A DNA stretch of 14,801 nt from Cephalothrix simula (lineage: Eukaryota; Nemertea; Palaeonemertea; Archinemertea; Cephalotrichidae), in the NCBI GenBank assembly GCA_035591015.1, contig JAXIUW010043340.1, forward strand, positions 1 through 14,801, in the 5' to 3' direction. Positions 1-11,500 of the stretch are shown here, piece after piece. The translations under genes were made by a program, and so were the position numbers. Each line of letters begins with the position of its first letter. The first letter of the stretch is position 1. The notes below the pieces were generated by a model, which had not been told where the DNA came from, ran no database searches, and saw only the letters and a list, made by a program, of their open reading frames with translations.

Positions 1-130
1 ATATAGCAGTGCATGCCGACTGCTTTATCAAAGGCGGGCCGTGTAGGGCGTGGGCTCGCACGTTAAAGATCCCTGGGTAGCCGAGAGGCGGTTTCACAGG
101 AGCTTTGTACGGGATCCCTTTGTAAGGGAT
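1..130. repeat. GC-rich, repeat-like block at window edge
   Basis: The first 130 bases are clearly more GC-rich than the AT-rich intron that follows. They contain a perfect hairpin, ATCCCTT-TGT-AAGGGAT at 114-130. The phrase CACGTTAAAGATCCCTGG (60-77) reminds me of dispersed repeats in several marine invertebrate genomes, but this is from memory and not checked. No open coding frame of interest was recognised. The block lies inside the intron that follows the last PHD exon of the minus-strand gene. It is probably the end of an interspersed repeat cut off by the window edge, and its family and boundaries cannot be set from here. Confidence 0.3.
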
Positions 131-539
131 AAGCGGGCCATTGAGTCTATTCCCCCTGAAAATAAGCCAATTAGAACTGGAAATGGAAGTTGGATATACT
201 CGAGGACCAATAATTTTATCACGCGCGAAAACCGATTCAATGAAATATGAAAATTATCAGATAATGCGGTCTGCTATCTTTCAAATAGCGAACCTCAGGG
301 AGTTGCAAAGACCTGATATTGGGCTCAAACGTGCTCTACTAAATTGGGTATTGGCATAGAAATATTTAATAGATTTCTATGCAGTTTTTTTATATGAATT
401 CCGCGTCGGTCGAGCGGTCATCCAATATTTTCGACCGAACATATGGAGACGAGCTGCACAAATTTTTTTCGGTTGTAATGCGCATGTGTTAAATACGTGC
501 GTTAAACTAAAAAATTTCGTTCCGACTAATTATGTGCGT

Positions 540-548
540 GTTTCTATC
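540..548. repeat. Left target-site duplication of the 68-bp element
   Basis: GTTTCTATC directly abuts the left terminal inverted repeat and is repeated exactly at 617-625, right after the other end of the element. Confidence 0.75.
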
Positions 549-616
549 CATTTTGATTCCCAAAGTATAGACTCCGTCTGTCGACGGTAGGAGAAATACC
601 TTTGGGAATCAAAATG
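549..616. mobile_element. 68-bp palindromic MITE-like element with 9-bp target duplication
   Basis: The element begins with CATTTTGATTCCCAAAG (549-565) and ends with the exact reverse complement (600-616), giving 17-bp perfect terminal inverted repeats around a 34-bp centre. The centre continues the symmetry imperfectly around a GTCGAC core (580-585). It is flanked on both sides by the same 9 bases, GTTTCTATC at 540-548 and 617-625, as expected for a target-site duplication. Such short non-coding elements are moved in trans by DNA transposases. A 9-bp duplication is typical of Mutator-like elements, while CA...TG ends also occur in hAT- and P-like elements, so the superfamily is not assigned. 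It sits in the intron of the NSD-like gene. Confidence 0.82.
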
Positions 617-625
617 GTTTCTATC
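617..625. repeat. Right target-site duplication of the 68-bp element
   Basis: GTTTCTATC directly abuts the right terminal inverted repeat. It matches 540-548 in all nine positions. Confidence 0.75.
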
Positions 626-818
626 AGTTCGTAATACATTGATATGTCATAAACCTAATACACGACATGTAGTTTTGTAGAAACAATTGATTGAAATCAC
701 GAAAATTAATTGGCATTCAGTTTCAGCACAATGCCAAATTGAGCTATTTTAAGGGTGCAAATATTTGAAATTAGAAACAGAAATGCCTATTTAAAAAAGT
801 AGGGCATGCAATTCTTAC

Positions 819-1025
819 CTCGACCCGCTTTAGATTTTATACTGTTAGGATCATCCGCAGCACACGAGGCACAGGCATGTAGAGGGCATATAAAGCGTTT
901 GCCTTCCTGCCTCGTTAACAATAAAGGCTTAACACAATTATCATGGTAAAATCGTCCACATGAAGCTACCATGCACGCTTTAGTATTTTTATCACATTTT
1001 TTGCATACGAAACAAGTATGGGCAC
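819..1025 (-). CDS. NSD: NSD-like methyltransferase, exon with PHD finger 2 and start of PHD finger 3
   Basis: This is a minus-strand coding exon of 207 nt, entered in phase 1 after the acceptor TATATAG (AG at 1027-1026) and left in phase 1 at the donor GAG|GTAAG (818). Spliced to the previous exon it reads CKTGAHTCFVCKKC..., the NSD-family linker between PHD fingers 1 and 2. PHD2 ligands are visible in order: C-x2-C (CFVC), C-x4-C (CMVASC), H-x2-C (YHDNC) and CPLH. Next comes ACASC with AADDPN, the start of PHD3, and the exon ends at KAGR. In NSD proteins these fingers contact histone H3 tails and guide nuclear H3K36 mono/dimethylation. Family assignment is strong; the paralog and species are unknown. 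The SET domain is not in the window. Confidence 0.95.
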
Positions 1026-1125
1026 CTATATACAAGAGAAGAACATATATTATGATGATAATTCGAAACAGTAAAAATAATTTTAGGTTTAAAAATGTAA
1101 TTTGGAGAGATAGAAATATACCTAC

Positions 1126-1278
1126 CCGTCTTACATTCATCACATTTGAAATCATCGGCCGGTTTCTTAGTTAATCCTAAGCAACTAAGATGAAACGAAC
1201 CCTGACATGGGCCCGAGCACGTAAAACATTCTCCACCCTTTTCACATAAGTAACATGCATCTTCTTTTCGTGAGGGGC
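1126..1278 (-). CDS. NSD: NSD-like methyltransferase, exon with PHD finger 1
   Basis: This minus-strand exon of 153 nt lies between acceptor ATTAG (AG at 1280-1279) and donor ACGG|GTAGG (intron from 1125). It enters and leaves in phase 1. The peptide is PSRKEDACYLCEKGGECFTC followed by SGPCQGSFHLSCLGLTKKP and ADDFKCDECKTG. A full C4HC3 zinc ligand set can be seen: C-x2-C, C-x3-C, H-x2-C and C-x2-C. HLSCLGLT and CDECKTG match the first NSD PHD finger. The frame is open only when joined to the neighbouring exons as modelled. Intron E (1125-1026, 100 nt) separates it from PHD2. Confidence 0.95.
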
Positions 1279-1552
1279 CTAATAGATAGAAAAATACCTA
1301 AATAACTAATAAAGCTTTTGCTAATGGTTGCTATGTAAACAAAAAATAGGAAATAAGGTAACTAGGGTAACGTAGGTAGCTCAGACATCCAAGGAAGGTT
1401 ATAGGCCGTCTTCGGGCGCAATGACCCTCTGGTGGAAACCGCGAATGATGGAAAACTATCATCATTGCTACCTGTTACAAAACCAAATATTTTTAACATA
1501 ACCCGAACCAAACCTAACCAAATAAAGCTGTATTTGTAAATGGAATGTTTAC
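1279..1552 (-). other. NSD: Intron D of the NSD-like gene
   Basis: This is a 274-nt intron with donor G|GTAAAC (1552) and acceptor TTAG (1279). Positions 1380-1450 are less AT-rich than the rest, and there is a small foldback (AATGATG 1444-1450, CATCATT 1460-1466). No RNA gene or element was recognised. Confidence 0.8.
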
Positions 1553-1634
1553 CTTTCATTGACAACCGCTGTATCTCAATTTCATATTCCTCATCAGAAC
1601 TTTCTGACACACTTTCGGAAACAACTGATTCGCT
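1553..1634 (-). CDS. NSD: NSD-like gene, short acidic/serine linker exon
   Basis: This is an 82-nt minus-strand exon. The acceptor is CGGTTTCAG (AG at 1636-1635) and the donor AAAG|GTAAAC (1552). It starts in phase 0 and ends in phase 1. The peptide begins SESVVSESVSESSDEEYEIE and continues IQRLSMK; the split glycine codon is completed by the PHD1 exon. It is an acidic, serine-rich linker with likely casein kinase II type sites (S-x-x-E/D), which is inference from sequence only. It has no fold of its own. Phase agreement on both sides is the main support. Confidence 0.88.
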
Positions 1635-1728
1635 CTGAAACCGAAACAAAAACTGATGTCAGTTTCAAGTACAAAATAAATAATTCAGCGAATAGAAAGT
1701 TGAATCAATTTCATCAAACGAAACTTAC

Positions 1729-1851
1729 ATCATTTTCATCTTTCTTCCTCCTTTTCTTTTTAGGCTCCCCACTTTTATCATCATCATCGTCTCGTTTCCG
1801 CTTTTGTTTCTTAATCTTAATTGGTGTCAATTTCACAGGTTTTAATGGTTT
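1729..1851 (-). CDS. NSD: NSD-like gene, lysine-rich exon with nuclear-localisation-like runs
   Basis: This is a 123-nt minus-strand exon (41 codons, phase 0 in and out) between acceptor CGTTTTTTCAG (AG at 1853-1852) and donor GAT|GTAAGT (1728). The peptide starts KPLKPVKLTPIKIKKQKRKR, then DDDDDKSGEPKKKRRKKDEND. PKKKRRKK is a textbook-like monopartite nuclear localisation signal and the earlier KKQKRKR is a second basic cluster. The phase matches both the end of the giant exon (GGG|GTGAGA) and the next exon. The 94-nt intron C (1728-1635) follows. A very basic linker before the PHD fingers is plausible in NSD proteins. I know of no specific function for it. Confidence 0.88.
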
Positions 1852-2580
1852 CTGAAAAAACGTACCTCCATTAATATTATGATAAAACAAATGCGATCGA
1901 ACATCATGAACGCAGTAAGATGTCTTCGCAACGACTCACTGACTTCATGGTGAGGGGAAACAGCTTTTTTTTCTAAAGATACACCAGCCGAATTTATCCC
2001 ATTCAAGATCAGTAAGTAAGTCAATTGCGAATGTGTTCTGCTACTTCCGGTATCCGAATTCGTCTGAGATGGCCGAATTTGTGCTAATAAGGCATTTCAG
2101 ACACTTATTTTCAAATACGTATTGTTTTCAATTTGTTATAACGGTCTATTTAAATATTAATGAAAGAAGATATTTTTATTTTGCAAATGGGTAATGATGG
2201 TGATAGGGAGTTGATTAGGCTCCTGCTTCGATCTTTTTGGATCATTATTTCTTTTATTGTATATTATATGTATATTTATAAATGAATGTATCTGTTTTAT
2301 ATCTCTCATTCTCAGGAGGTAATTTAAATAAATTAAATTAAAAATAATGCATCTTAAAATTGACAGTAAGCGCTAATCTAGGTACCCAGATTTCCCGCCA
2401 ATATAGCTCCTTGAAGTGATCTTAACAAATTCAGCTATTATCTTTAGAAAAGTAATAAAAATATCAAAAACAATTTTTTTAGAGAACAGATAGGTCTGAA
2501 AAAACGAAATATGGGGTAATGTTATATTTTTCTATAACTTTAGAAAAATAGAATTCCCAAGGTGCCACCCAGAATCTCAC
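1852..2580 (-). other. NSD: Intron B, between the giant exon and the PHD-side exons
   Basis: This 729-nt intron has donor GGG|GTGAGATT (2580) and acceptor ACGTTTTTTCAG (ending 1852). The frame of the giant exon runs on into it for 33 sense codons plus a stop ending at 2479, so intron retention would give a short alternative tail. A second acceptor-like stretch, CGTTTTTTCAG, ends at 2496; it shares its last eleven bases with the real acceptor. Minus-strand AATAAA signals lie at 2258-2253 and 2180-2175. A frame open through 2024-1842 has no phase-compatible donor and is not called as an exon. Confidence 0.8.
2478..2496 (+). repeat. Left copy of a 19-bp inverted repeat flanking the giant exon
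   Basis: TTTAGAGAACAGATAGGTC here is the exact reverse complement of 14138-14156. It lies in intron B, about 85 nt past the end of the giant exon, while its partner lies in intron A. No target-site duplication is apparent outside the pair. Confidence 0.7.
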
Positions 2581-5500
2581 CCCTAATGGCTGATCCCTGT
2601 TCTTGAGTCTTAAATGTGCTGTAATCCTCCTCGCAAACAGCGGTTTCACAGCAAACACAGCATCACACTCAGCATAACTAAGGCCTTTAACCACAGCTTC
2701 TATAACTTTTTCGAAAATTGGATTTTCTTGTCGAGGGCCCTTCTTTTTCGGGTTAAGTTCATGGCAAATATCCAAATAAGGAACTTGAAATTCATAAGCG
2801 GCGCTGAATTTCGAGTGTGTCCCAGCCCGCACGGCTGCTGCAGCCTCAGCAACCGTTCCAGGTTCTTGTCGAAGTTTTTCTTCACTTTTAACGGTCGTTT
2901 TAACTTTCTTTTTTGCTTGCCCCGTATTTTTACAGACGGTCTTTATTTTATCATCTTTTCCTGTCTCTAAATGACCGCAACACCGTTGAACTATTTCTAA
3001 TGGAATTTTTGTACTATTTGCAACTTGTTTCACGGTTAATCCGCTTTCAACACCCCGTACTACAGATTCAAGTTCCTTGCGCTCATACGTTTTTTCCCCG
3101 CATTTTATTTTAAAATTCGGGTTGAGATAAAAGCACAACTCTAAATATGGAACACCGAACCTTTTAGCAACATCAACTTTGTTCTTTTTTCCTACTTGTA
3201 CCATTCTAGCCGCCTTATTTAGCCTATTAGAAACTTTGAAGGACGTTTTTCTAGACTGAGAGCCCCCAGAAGGCCCGGGGGTAGGTTCAGAAGGCCCTCG
3301 TGTAGGCTCAGAAGGTCTTGACGTAGAATCCGATGCTTTTACAACTGGTTTCGCTTTTAAAACATTTTTCGGCTCTCTCTGCACAACATCTAACAATATT
3401 TTAAACAAGCTATTTATATTTAACCTATTTTTAACTGCAGTTCTATAAACCATAGCACCGCATCCAACTTCTCCCAGAGCCCTTTTTAAAACATCTTTAT
3501 CCGGCCTTGACATTATGGAATTATACCTTTGATTTTTAGTTATATTAACCCTCGAAAGTCCGCGTTCAATTTCTAATTCCCATTTTACAAATGTTATATT
3601 AGCTTTATTCATTTCACAAGCTTTTTTCAAGTTACCCATTCCATTTTTTCTAACATTAGCGCAAGTTTTTTCAATCGCCCGAGCCATTCTATATAACCGT
3701 TTTATTTGGTACTTCGAGTAAATATCTTTTTTGACACAATAACGTTTTTTCAACGGCGATTTTCTGGGGCTCGCCACTGGACTTTCTGATGTCGCCGAGT
3801 TTGAACTTTGCGACAAAACAATGGGCTTATCAGAAAGTTTTTCATCACTTAATACCAATTCATCCTCTAAAGTACCCAAATTAACCGGAGAGGAAAACTT
3901 TAAACGCTTCTTATAACTCCCCCTTGGTGAAAAGAAACAATCAGAATCCTTTTTATTACTATGATGTATCTTATCCTCACTTTGGGGTACTGCATCATCC
4001 TGATTATCTTCTTTGCATCCTGAGTCACGTCTTACCCCCTGTTGTTTAGGTGTTTTTGGCGTTTCCTGTTCAATATCTTCATTTTTCTCCACAGGAGAGC
4101 AATTTTTAAGAGCTTGCAATGGTATATTATACTTCAAAGCAGCCCTATAAGCCGACATCCCTTTCTGAACAGCTATTACAGCTTTAGTCATATCACATTC
4201 TTCCCATGTTCGCATAATTCCTGATTTTCTCCTTTTCTCTCTTTTCTCCGACACCGAGGCGACCCCTTTCATATCTTTCCCCTCACCATTGTTAGTTTCG
4301 ACACTCTTCACAGGAGTCGCTTGAGTCGTAGTTACACCAGAACCGGAAGTACCTGGTCCTACCTCCGTATCCACTGACAACATAGACGCAGCTGCTAGAG
4401 CCGATTCTAAGGATACCAACGGAGCGGAGTCCAAATCAGACGCTGATGATTCATTTCGTTCTTGACCTTCACCATTCGAGGTCAAGGTCAAGGTTTTTTC
4501 CTGATCTTCTTTCGGTTTAGGCTTTGATTTTAACCAATAAACCTTCCTTGGTCCAAAAGTTTTAACCACATGGCGTCCTTTCTTTGCTATAACTTTGGCC
4601 TTATTTACACCTTTTGAAGGAGTAACTTTCTTAAATACTCGCTTAAGATAAGGATTTTCTCTAATCGGGCGTCCGAATATGTCTAATTTTGGCTCCTTCT
4701 CATTGTCATCCAGATCTTGAAGTTCACTTTTCTTCCCTTTAGCTTTTATATCACAACTTGATTTATTCTTGCCTCCCATTTTAGATGATTTTCCACTACA
4801 AGAGCCTTTTACCGATTTTTCAGAAGGTTCATTCAAAGTATCTATAAATGAATCAATATCAAATGTTGTTGGCTCTGACCTTTCATCTTCTTTATCTTTT
4901 GTATCAGTTACTGGGTGCGGAAGAGCTTCAGAAGCTTCATTTTTAGTGCTCGACCTTCGCGCTCGTTTTTCTCCAGCAGTAACCGATTTCGACCCTTTTA
5001 AATTTCCCTCCTCCATATCTGAACGAGCTATTTGAGCCTCAGCAACTTTAGGTGCCAAGCCTTTACTGCTCAACCTTCGGGCTCGTTTTTTCGAGGCACC
5101 AATCGATTTTGATCTTTGTAAATTCTGGTCCTCCGCCGCGGAATCCGTTTCGACACTCATGATATCAGCCTCATCAACTTTTGGGGCCACCCCTTTGGCG
5201 CTCGACCTACGGCCTCGTTTTTTTGCAGCATCAACCGATTTCGACCTTTGTAAATTTATATCTTCTGCTGCAGAATCCGTATCTGCTCTCAAGATTTCAG
5301 CATCGGCAACTTTCGGCGCCATTCCTTTAGTGCTCGACCTTCGGGTTCGTTTTTTCCGAGCATCAGCTGACTTAGATCTTTGCATCGCCGCCTCCCCAAC
5401 GGCTGATAAAGATTTCCTCCTTCCACGGTTAGAGTCTAGTGTAGCATCAGACTGTGACTTCAGAGCAGTCTGGGAAAGTGAAACAATTTCTACTGGGTCC

Positions 5501-8500
5501 CTACCTTTTTGCATTGCAAAACATTTAGCAAGCTCGTTGGAAGGAATGCTGTAACGAATTGAAGCGGCATAAATTGATAGGCCCCCTGCGACAGCACATA
5601 CTGCTTTAACCATCGTCATATCGTCAACAGTCTTGTTTAACGGCGACGCCTTGACTTGACGCTGGCGTCGACCACATGTCGAAACAAGAGGAGTGCCTTT
5701 ATCAATATTCTTTGGACTCACAAATTCACTTAGCGCAGTGTCTGTATTATCGACAAGTTGTTGACCTTCCTTTAAGGCTGACTTAGGCGTGCGTCCGCGT
5801 CGCCTAGCAACGGATTTTTTTGGTGAACCGTTGCTATGTAAAACAGGCGTACCAACGAATTCTTCAAAACCTTCGCTATCCGACATGCTGACGACTTCAG
5901 TTTTTACAACTGCTCCTTGAGCCTCGTTTTCAACAGCTTCAGTTTTTATCACTGGCATTTTACCTCGCTTCTTAACACCCTTCTTAGCGCCAACTGATAT
6001 TTTCTTAGACTTTTCCATTGCATTTTTAACTGATGTTGATAGCCAGCTAGGTCCTGGTAGAGGTGAAAGATCTGTCGACGTATCCTCACCAGTTTGATTG
6101 GGTGAAAAAGGCTGAATAATTTCAACAGAACTATCTGCATCATTCCTTGCAACAGATGATCTTCTTCGTCCCCTTTTAGACACTGGGACTGGAGACACTG
6201 AGCTGTCGGGGACACTTTGATTAGGGCTGACAGTACTATCAATATTACCAACACTTGTGGGACCTTTAAAATTCATTACATCTAACAAAATACTATAGAG
6301 GCAGTTCTTTTCAATTTTGTGTTCCATAGCGGCTCTGAATATCGATTTTCCAGCTGCAATGTCGAGCGTAGCGAGTTTAATAGGGCAGGAATTATCTCGT
6401 TCCATAATCTTCTTAAATCTAGGATTATCTTTTAATTCGATAGTAGTAAAAATTCCTGCTATTTCAATCTCCCACCTAACGTATGTAGAATTAGCTTTAT
6501 ACATTTCGCAAGCGGTTATGACGTCACAACCCGTATTGTTTATATAAGTTAGCGCATTTTCAATCAATTTAACATTAACATTTTTCTCAGCTTCATTTGT
6601 ATCAGTATCCTCAACGTAAACATAACCTTCTGTTGTTGACGTATTTGCCATGGCAACGGCGCTTTCTTGCGTATCACGTGACCTACTTCGTGTATTTCTT
6701 CTCGGGGTTGTAGGAGCAGATTTACCAACTTGAACTTTTGCGGTCTCTTTCTCCTTAGCAACGTTTATTGTAGCAACAGCTTCACCAACGTCTTCTTCCT
6801 CAACTGATGATGCTGTCGTATCCTCTGCTACAGGATAATCCCTTTCAAACTTCTCCATCTTTTCAGAATAACAAGTACTGTGTTTTATAACATCTAAAAG
6901 AATCCAATATAACCTTGTCACTCGCATTTTATTCTTAACTGAAGATTTGTAGACAGATAAGCCAGATATTACATTCATTAAAGCTGATTTCAGAGCGCAG
7001 GGATCATTCATCGAGATAATCTTATTATATTTTGGATTAACAAGCAAATCAGGTTCGTTCAACACAAGAGCTATTTTCATCTCCCACCTAAGGTACATTG
7101 GACTGACATTAAATGACCTACAAAGAGCTTCAAGGTCACATTTTCCCTTCTGAGCCTCTTTCAAGGCATTTTCCATAGACTCAGAAGTTTTTTGTAACTG
7201 AACTAACTTCTTAGATCCCCACCGTTCTTTTATAAACTCATAATTTCTATCAGGAGAACTTAATCCTATATCTTTCTCTTTTGCTGCTTTCACCTTGACC
7301 TTCACTTCGTTGCCCTTGACAATATCAAGCATAATTCTATACAAACACGTCATTTTAATTCCATTCTTAATAGCAGCTCTATAAACAGACAAACCCTTAA
7401 TAACATCATCTAACGCTCGTTTCAAAACACTCGAATTATCAAGTTCTTTTATTTGATTCAACTTCACATTATTTGGGTTAGCACTTTTTAGTCCATTTTT
7501 AATATTTACCTCCCATTCTAGATACATTTGATTGACTGTAAACTTTTTACTGGCAGTTTTAAAATCTGTTTCACCATCTTTTACAAAATTCAAAGCATTT
7601 TCGATCAGTTTAGCAGTTTTAATCAATCTTGCTTTTTGGGCAACAGTCCAAATTCCTTTCTGGATAGTAAACTTGCCAACAGAAACAATATTTTTTGGGC
7701 TCTCTGACTTTTCAACACGCTTTTTGGGTGTTTTAGGAATGTCTATGCCAAAATGTACAACATCATACAATATTTCATAAAGTTGAGTTGAACTTAGACA
7801 ATGATCTATCGCGGCTCTGTGAACCGAGGCTCCAGAAATAACATCAACAGTCGCTTTCTTCAAACGACAGGAATTATTTCTCTTCATTATGCTTTTTAAT
7901 TTCGGATTATTTTCCATTCCTTCGGATGAAATTAATTTTGAAATCTCAGCATTTTGTTTTATGTAATGATAGAACGAGGTAGAATTACAGATTTTACAAG
8001 CAGTATAAATTTCACAATTAGTTTCCTTCATAAACTTTAATGTCTTTTCAATTTTTTCCATAGTTGAGAGCATTTGAGTTAATCTATTACCTTTAGCTTT
8101 ATAAGAACTAATTTTAAAGTCATAAGACTCAATAATTTGCGATTTTTCACTCCGGCCGCCATTTTTATCGTCATCATCATGTTCAACATAGTCATCATCT
8201 GGTGGACCTCCATCATAACGCACCACAACTGAACTAGCATCATCGGTTGAAAATATACCTGCATCGTCATCATCATCATCTTGAGATACGTCAGGATCAC
8301 TTAATCTTAAATCGACACCCTTATCTAAATATGGTTTAACCCCAAGAACATTAAACAATGTTTTATAAAGACTTCGTGCACCTAATTTGAATTTCGTCGC
8401 AGTTTTGTACACGGTTGCCCCTTCTAGAACCTCTTCCGCAGCTTGGCATAGTATATCCTCCTGTGTTTCATCATCAATTAGCTCCATTAACCTGCTACTG

Positions 8501-11500
8501 TCTTTTTCGATCTCCTTTCTCAAGCTGACCTCTGACCCAACATATGTGTAATTGACATGACACGATCTCGAAACAGAAATTATACTCTTTCCCGTTTTGT
8601 AATGCATAGCGATTGCATCTTCAATTTTTTTAGCTACTTTCAAACTTTCTTTGAGCTGCTTAACTTTCAGCTGGGCTTCAACAATATCATATTTCGGAGA
8701 TGATTTATCTAATACTTTCTTTTTACGAGGCGTAGCCGAGTGAGAAATCTCATTCTTAAATTCATCATAGGAAATGTTACTTATATTAGTATCGTTCAAG
8801 TTTTCGGCCTCATCAAGGTCTGAATCCACTCCATCTGGGTTCAGAGTACCATGTAATCTAGATTGAATTTCTCTCAACAAAATATTGTAAGGCAAATTAT
8901 GCTTAAATGCAGCCTTGTAGATTGAAAGCCCGTCTGAGACGTCACGAAGCGCAAAGTTTAGGTCCTTTTCATCATAACTCTGCTCCATTTGACCTGCGCG
9001 CCTCATTTTCTTCGCTGGGCGGTCAATTTCTGCATTAATTTCAGACGCGGTTGACAACTTCCGCTTTCGTTTAATCGGTGTTATTCCTTCCGGTTTGGCA
9101 AAACCACGTGCTCTTGTAACCGGAAGTGACGCAAGTGATTGTGCTGATGTAGACGTACGACGCTGCCGCCGCTTCCTAGTTGGCGGGGCTGGTAATTTAC
9201 TCCAGTTAGCTTCAGAAGCCGTAGCACTTATCCCTAAACCTTTTGTTGTAGCTGTTTTTTGAATAGCTTTAACAAAACTTGATAAGTTAAAACCCTCGGG
9301 ACTTTTGTCGGTAGTAGATTTTTTTCGTTGTTTTGGGGTTTGGTCTTTTTCTTTATCTTCAATAGACTGTCTAGCTTTCAGTATTCTACTTGGGTCTTTA
9401 ATTCTAAGGTCTTTTTCAACCTCAATTCCTGCCTTTACGTCTTTATATGGTACATTATAGAACGTGGCCGCTCTCAAAGCTGACCAACCCTTGTCCAAAC
9501 AATCATTTATAGCTTTTTGTGTATCGTCATCGATTTTTGTGATTCCCGACGAGCGCCTTCGACCGCTAACTTCAACGGGTATTTCAGGGAAATCGAAAAG
9601 GGCTCTGCTTTTCAAAGGGTCAACCAATTCATACTTATACCATTTTTTATCTGTCTTAGGAGGAATTTTCGGTTTATCATTTGAGAGAGATGATGTAACG
9701 GGTGTTTCCTGTGATGACGTCACAGGTGTTTCACTACTTTTAGTTGTTGACGTCAAGGGTGTTCCATTATTTTCAGGTGATGACGTCATGGGAGTTGCCT
9801 TGTTTTCGGGTGGTTGCGTCTCATCCGGTTCGCCCTTCGTGGGTGATACCGTCACATTTTTATCATCATCAATATCTGCCTCAGCAACATTTCTCACAGG
9901 TGACAACGTCCTTGGGCTAGGTGAATCTTCTATATACCCTGTATCACTTTCTCCATTACTCGATAGGTCATCTTTTTGACCTTCACCTGAATCAGCCTTT
10001 TGAACTTCACCGGGATCAGCCTGTTGACCTTCACCAGGGTCAAACTTTTGATCTTCATAAGGCTCAGCCTCTGGACTCTGACCTAAGTCTTCTATCTGAC
10101 CTTGACCTTTGTCAATTTTATGACCTTGTCCTTTCTTGGAATCAAGTTTTTCAATTACAACCGAACAAGGTCTGCATGGGCTTTCTTTAAGCGCTTTGTG
10201 ACCTGAATACAGCTTCTTCAATCTCGCCATCAGTTCGGGGTCATGTTTAGCACCCTTGACCGATTCCTGATCACTTTCGTCCGCTTCACCGTTATATTTT
10301 TTCGGCAGCGGTGTTGGAATCTTTCTTTTCCTCGCTCGGCCTGACCATTGTTGCCTATTTCGGCCAGTGCCACCTGGGCCGCCGTATAGCATGTCTAACT
10401 GGCTTCTAATCATAGCTCTGCGTTCATTTAGTATCTTTTGTGCTTGTTCTAAGTCACAGCTTTCTTCACCACTGCTTGCTTCGTCTTCGGACGAACTACT
10501 TTCGTCTTCATCAGACTTATTTACATTATTTGACACTTTCTTTTCATTATCCGACTTTTTCTTTTCATAATCCGATTTTTTCTTTTCTTTATCTGACATC
10601 TTAATTTCATCATCTGACTTTTTCTTTCGTTTTTGATCGATTTCATTATCATCAGAAGCAATCCTTTCGTCACTAGATGATTTTTTATTATCACCAGCAC
10701 TTAAAGCATCTATAACATTATCGATCGCTATTCTGCACTCGTTATCATCTTCATCTGAACTCGAAAAATCAAAATCTTTCTCCGGCGGCTGAGGCAAATA
10801 TTTCTGAACCTCAAAAACATCATCAGCAGGATGGTCATCATCTTCAATATCCGCGGTATTTAAGTCTGGCACCAGACTATTAATTAAGTCATTTTCTAAA
10901 ACAGGTAATTCACTTTTTTCGCGCGGCGCCTTAACAGGGGTTCTAATTATAGCTTCGATACGCGCATCTAACGACTTTGATGAATCCGATATATCACTGC
11001 CAGCATCAGCAACTGGTCCAACTTCATCAACTTGATCTTCCAAATAGTCCGTAAGTGAATCCAACTTTTCACGTCTCAATTTTTCTTTAAAATATTCGCG
11101 CTGTTCAAATTCGGTTAAAAATCGCTTTGTTTTATAATGTGTAGTTTTCGGTTGTAGGCTCCGAATACCTTTCTGAATATCTATTATAACATCTTTCTCA
11201 TCTGAATTAACTTGTATATCATTATCAATTAAAGTCATCAAACTTTTCAAACCAGACTCTGGAATACCGTATTTTTTGCTAACTTGGCCATATTCCCCGC
11301 CATTATGTAAATCACTAATAGCGGCGCGCAAATCATCATCGTTATATTGCGCGTGTACCTTCTCTTTATTACATTCTTTATACAATTCATACGGAAGCAC
11401 GTTATTTTCGACGGAAGCCGATATTATCCCCATTCCATTTTTGACGTCATTGATTGCTTTATTCATATCCGGTATTTTAGATGTATCAAGACTTTCTCTT

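Larger units (their letters stand above)
1..818 (-). other. NSD: Intron following the PHD2/PHD3 exon (partial)
   Basis: The intron begins with the donor GTAAG at 818-814 on the minus strand and runs off the window. I looked for the next expected coding segment, the rest of PHD finger 3 (an R-C-x-x-C-P-x-A-Y-H type stretch in NSD proteins), and did not find it in 1-818. The acceptor must therefore lie beyond coordinate 1. Inside the intron are a repeat-like block at 1-130, a tiny palindromic transposon at 549-616 and an 8-bp inverted pair (TCGGTCGA at 406-413, TCGACCGA at 431-438). Nothing else with clear structure was seen. Confidence 0.8.

Noticed and set aside
141-359. Plus-strand 72-residue open frame near the window start
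   Set aside because: Short, with no recognisable domain, overlapping a repeat-like block and lying inside the intron of the minus-strand gene.
401-440. tRNA-like fragment around GGTCGAGCGGTCATCC
   Set aside because: No acceptor stem, anticodon arm or T-loop can be assembled. Only an 8-bp inverted pair is present.
1842-2024. Minus-strand open frame in intron B, with an AG upstream and a GTGAGT-like donor inside
   Set aside because: No acceptor/donor combination preserves the phase-0 entry and exit required by its neighbours. Its peptide has no recognisable features, and the neighbouring exons already join in frame without it.
4478-4496. Nuclear-receptor-like half sites (GGTCAAGGTCAAGG)
   Set aside because: They encode the coding peptide LTLTSN in the giant exon, and similar GACCTT words recur in other coding repeats. 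No independent regulatory support.
9464-9979. Longest plus-strand open frames opposite the giant exon (also 12815-13363)
   Set aside because: They are antisense shadows. Serine/valine-rich composition follows from the acidic/serine repeats on the coding strand.
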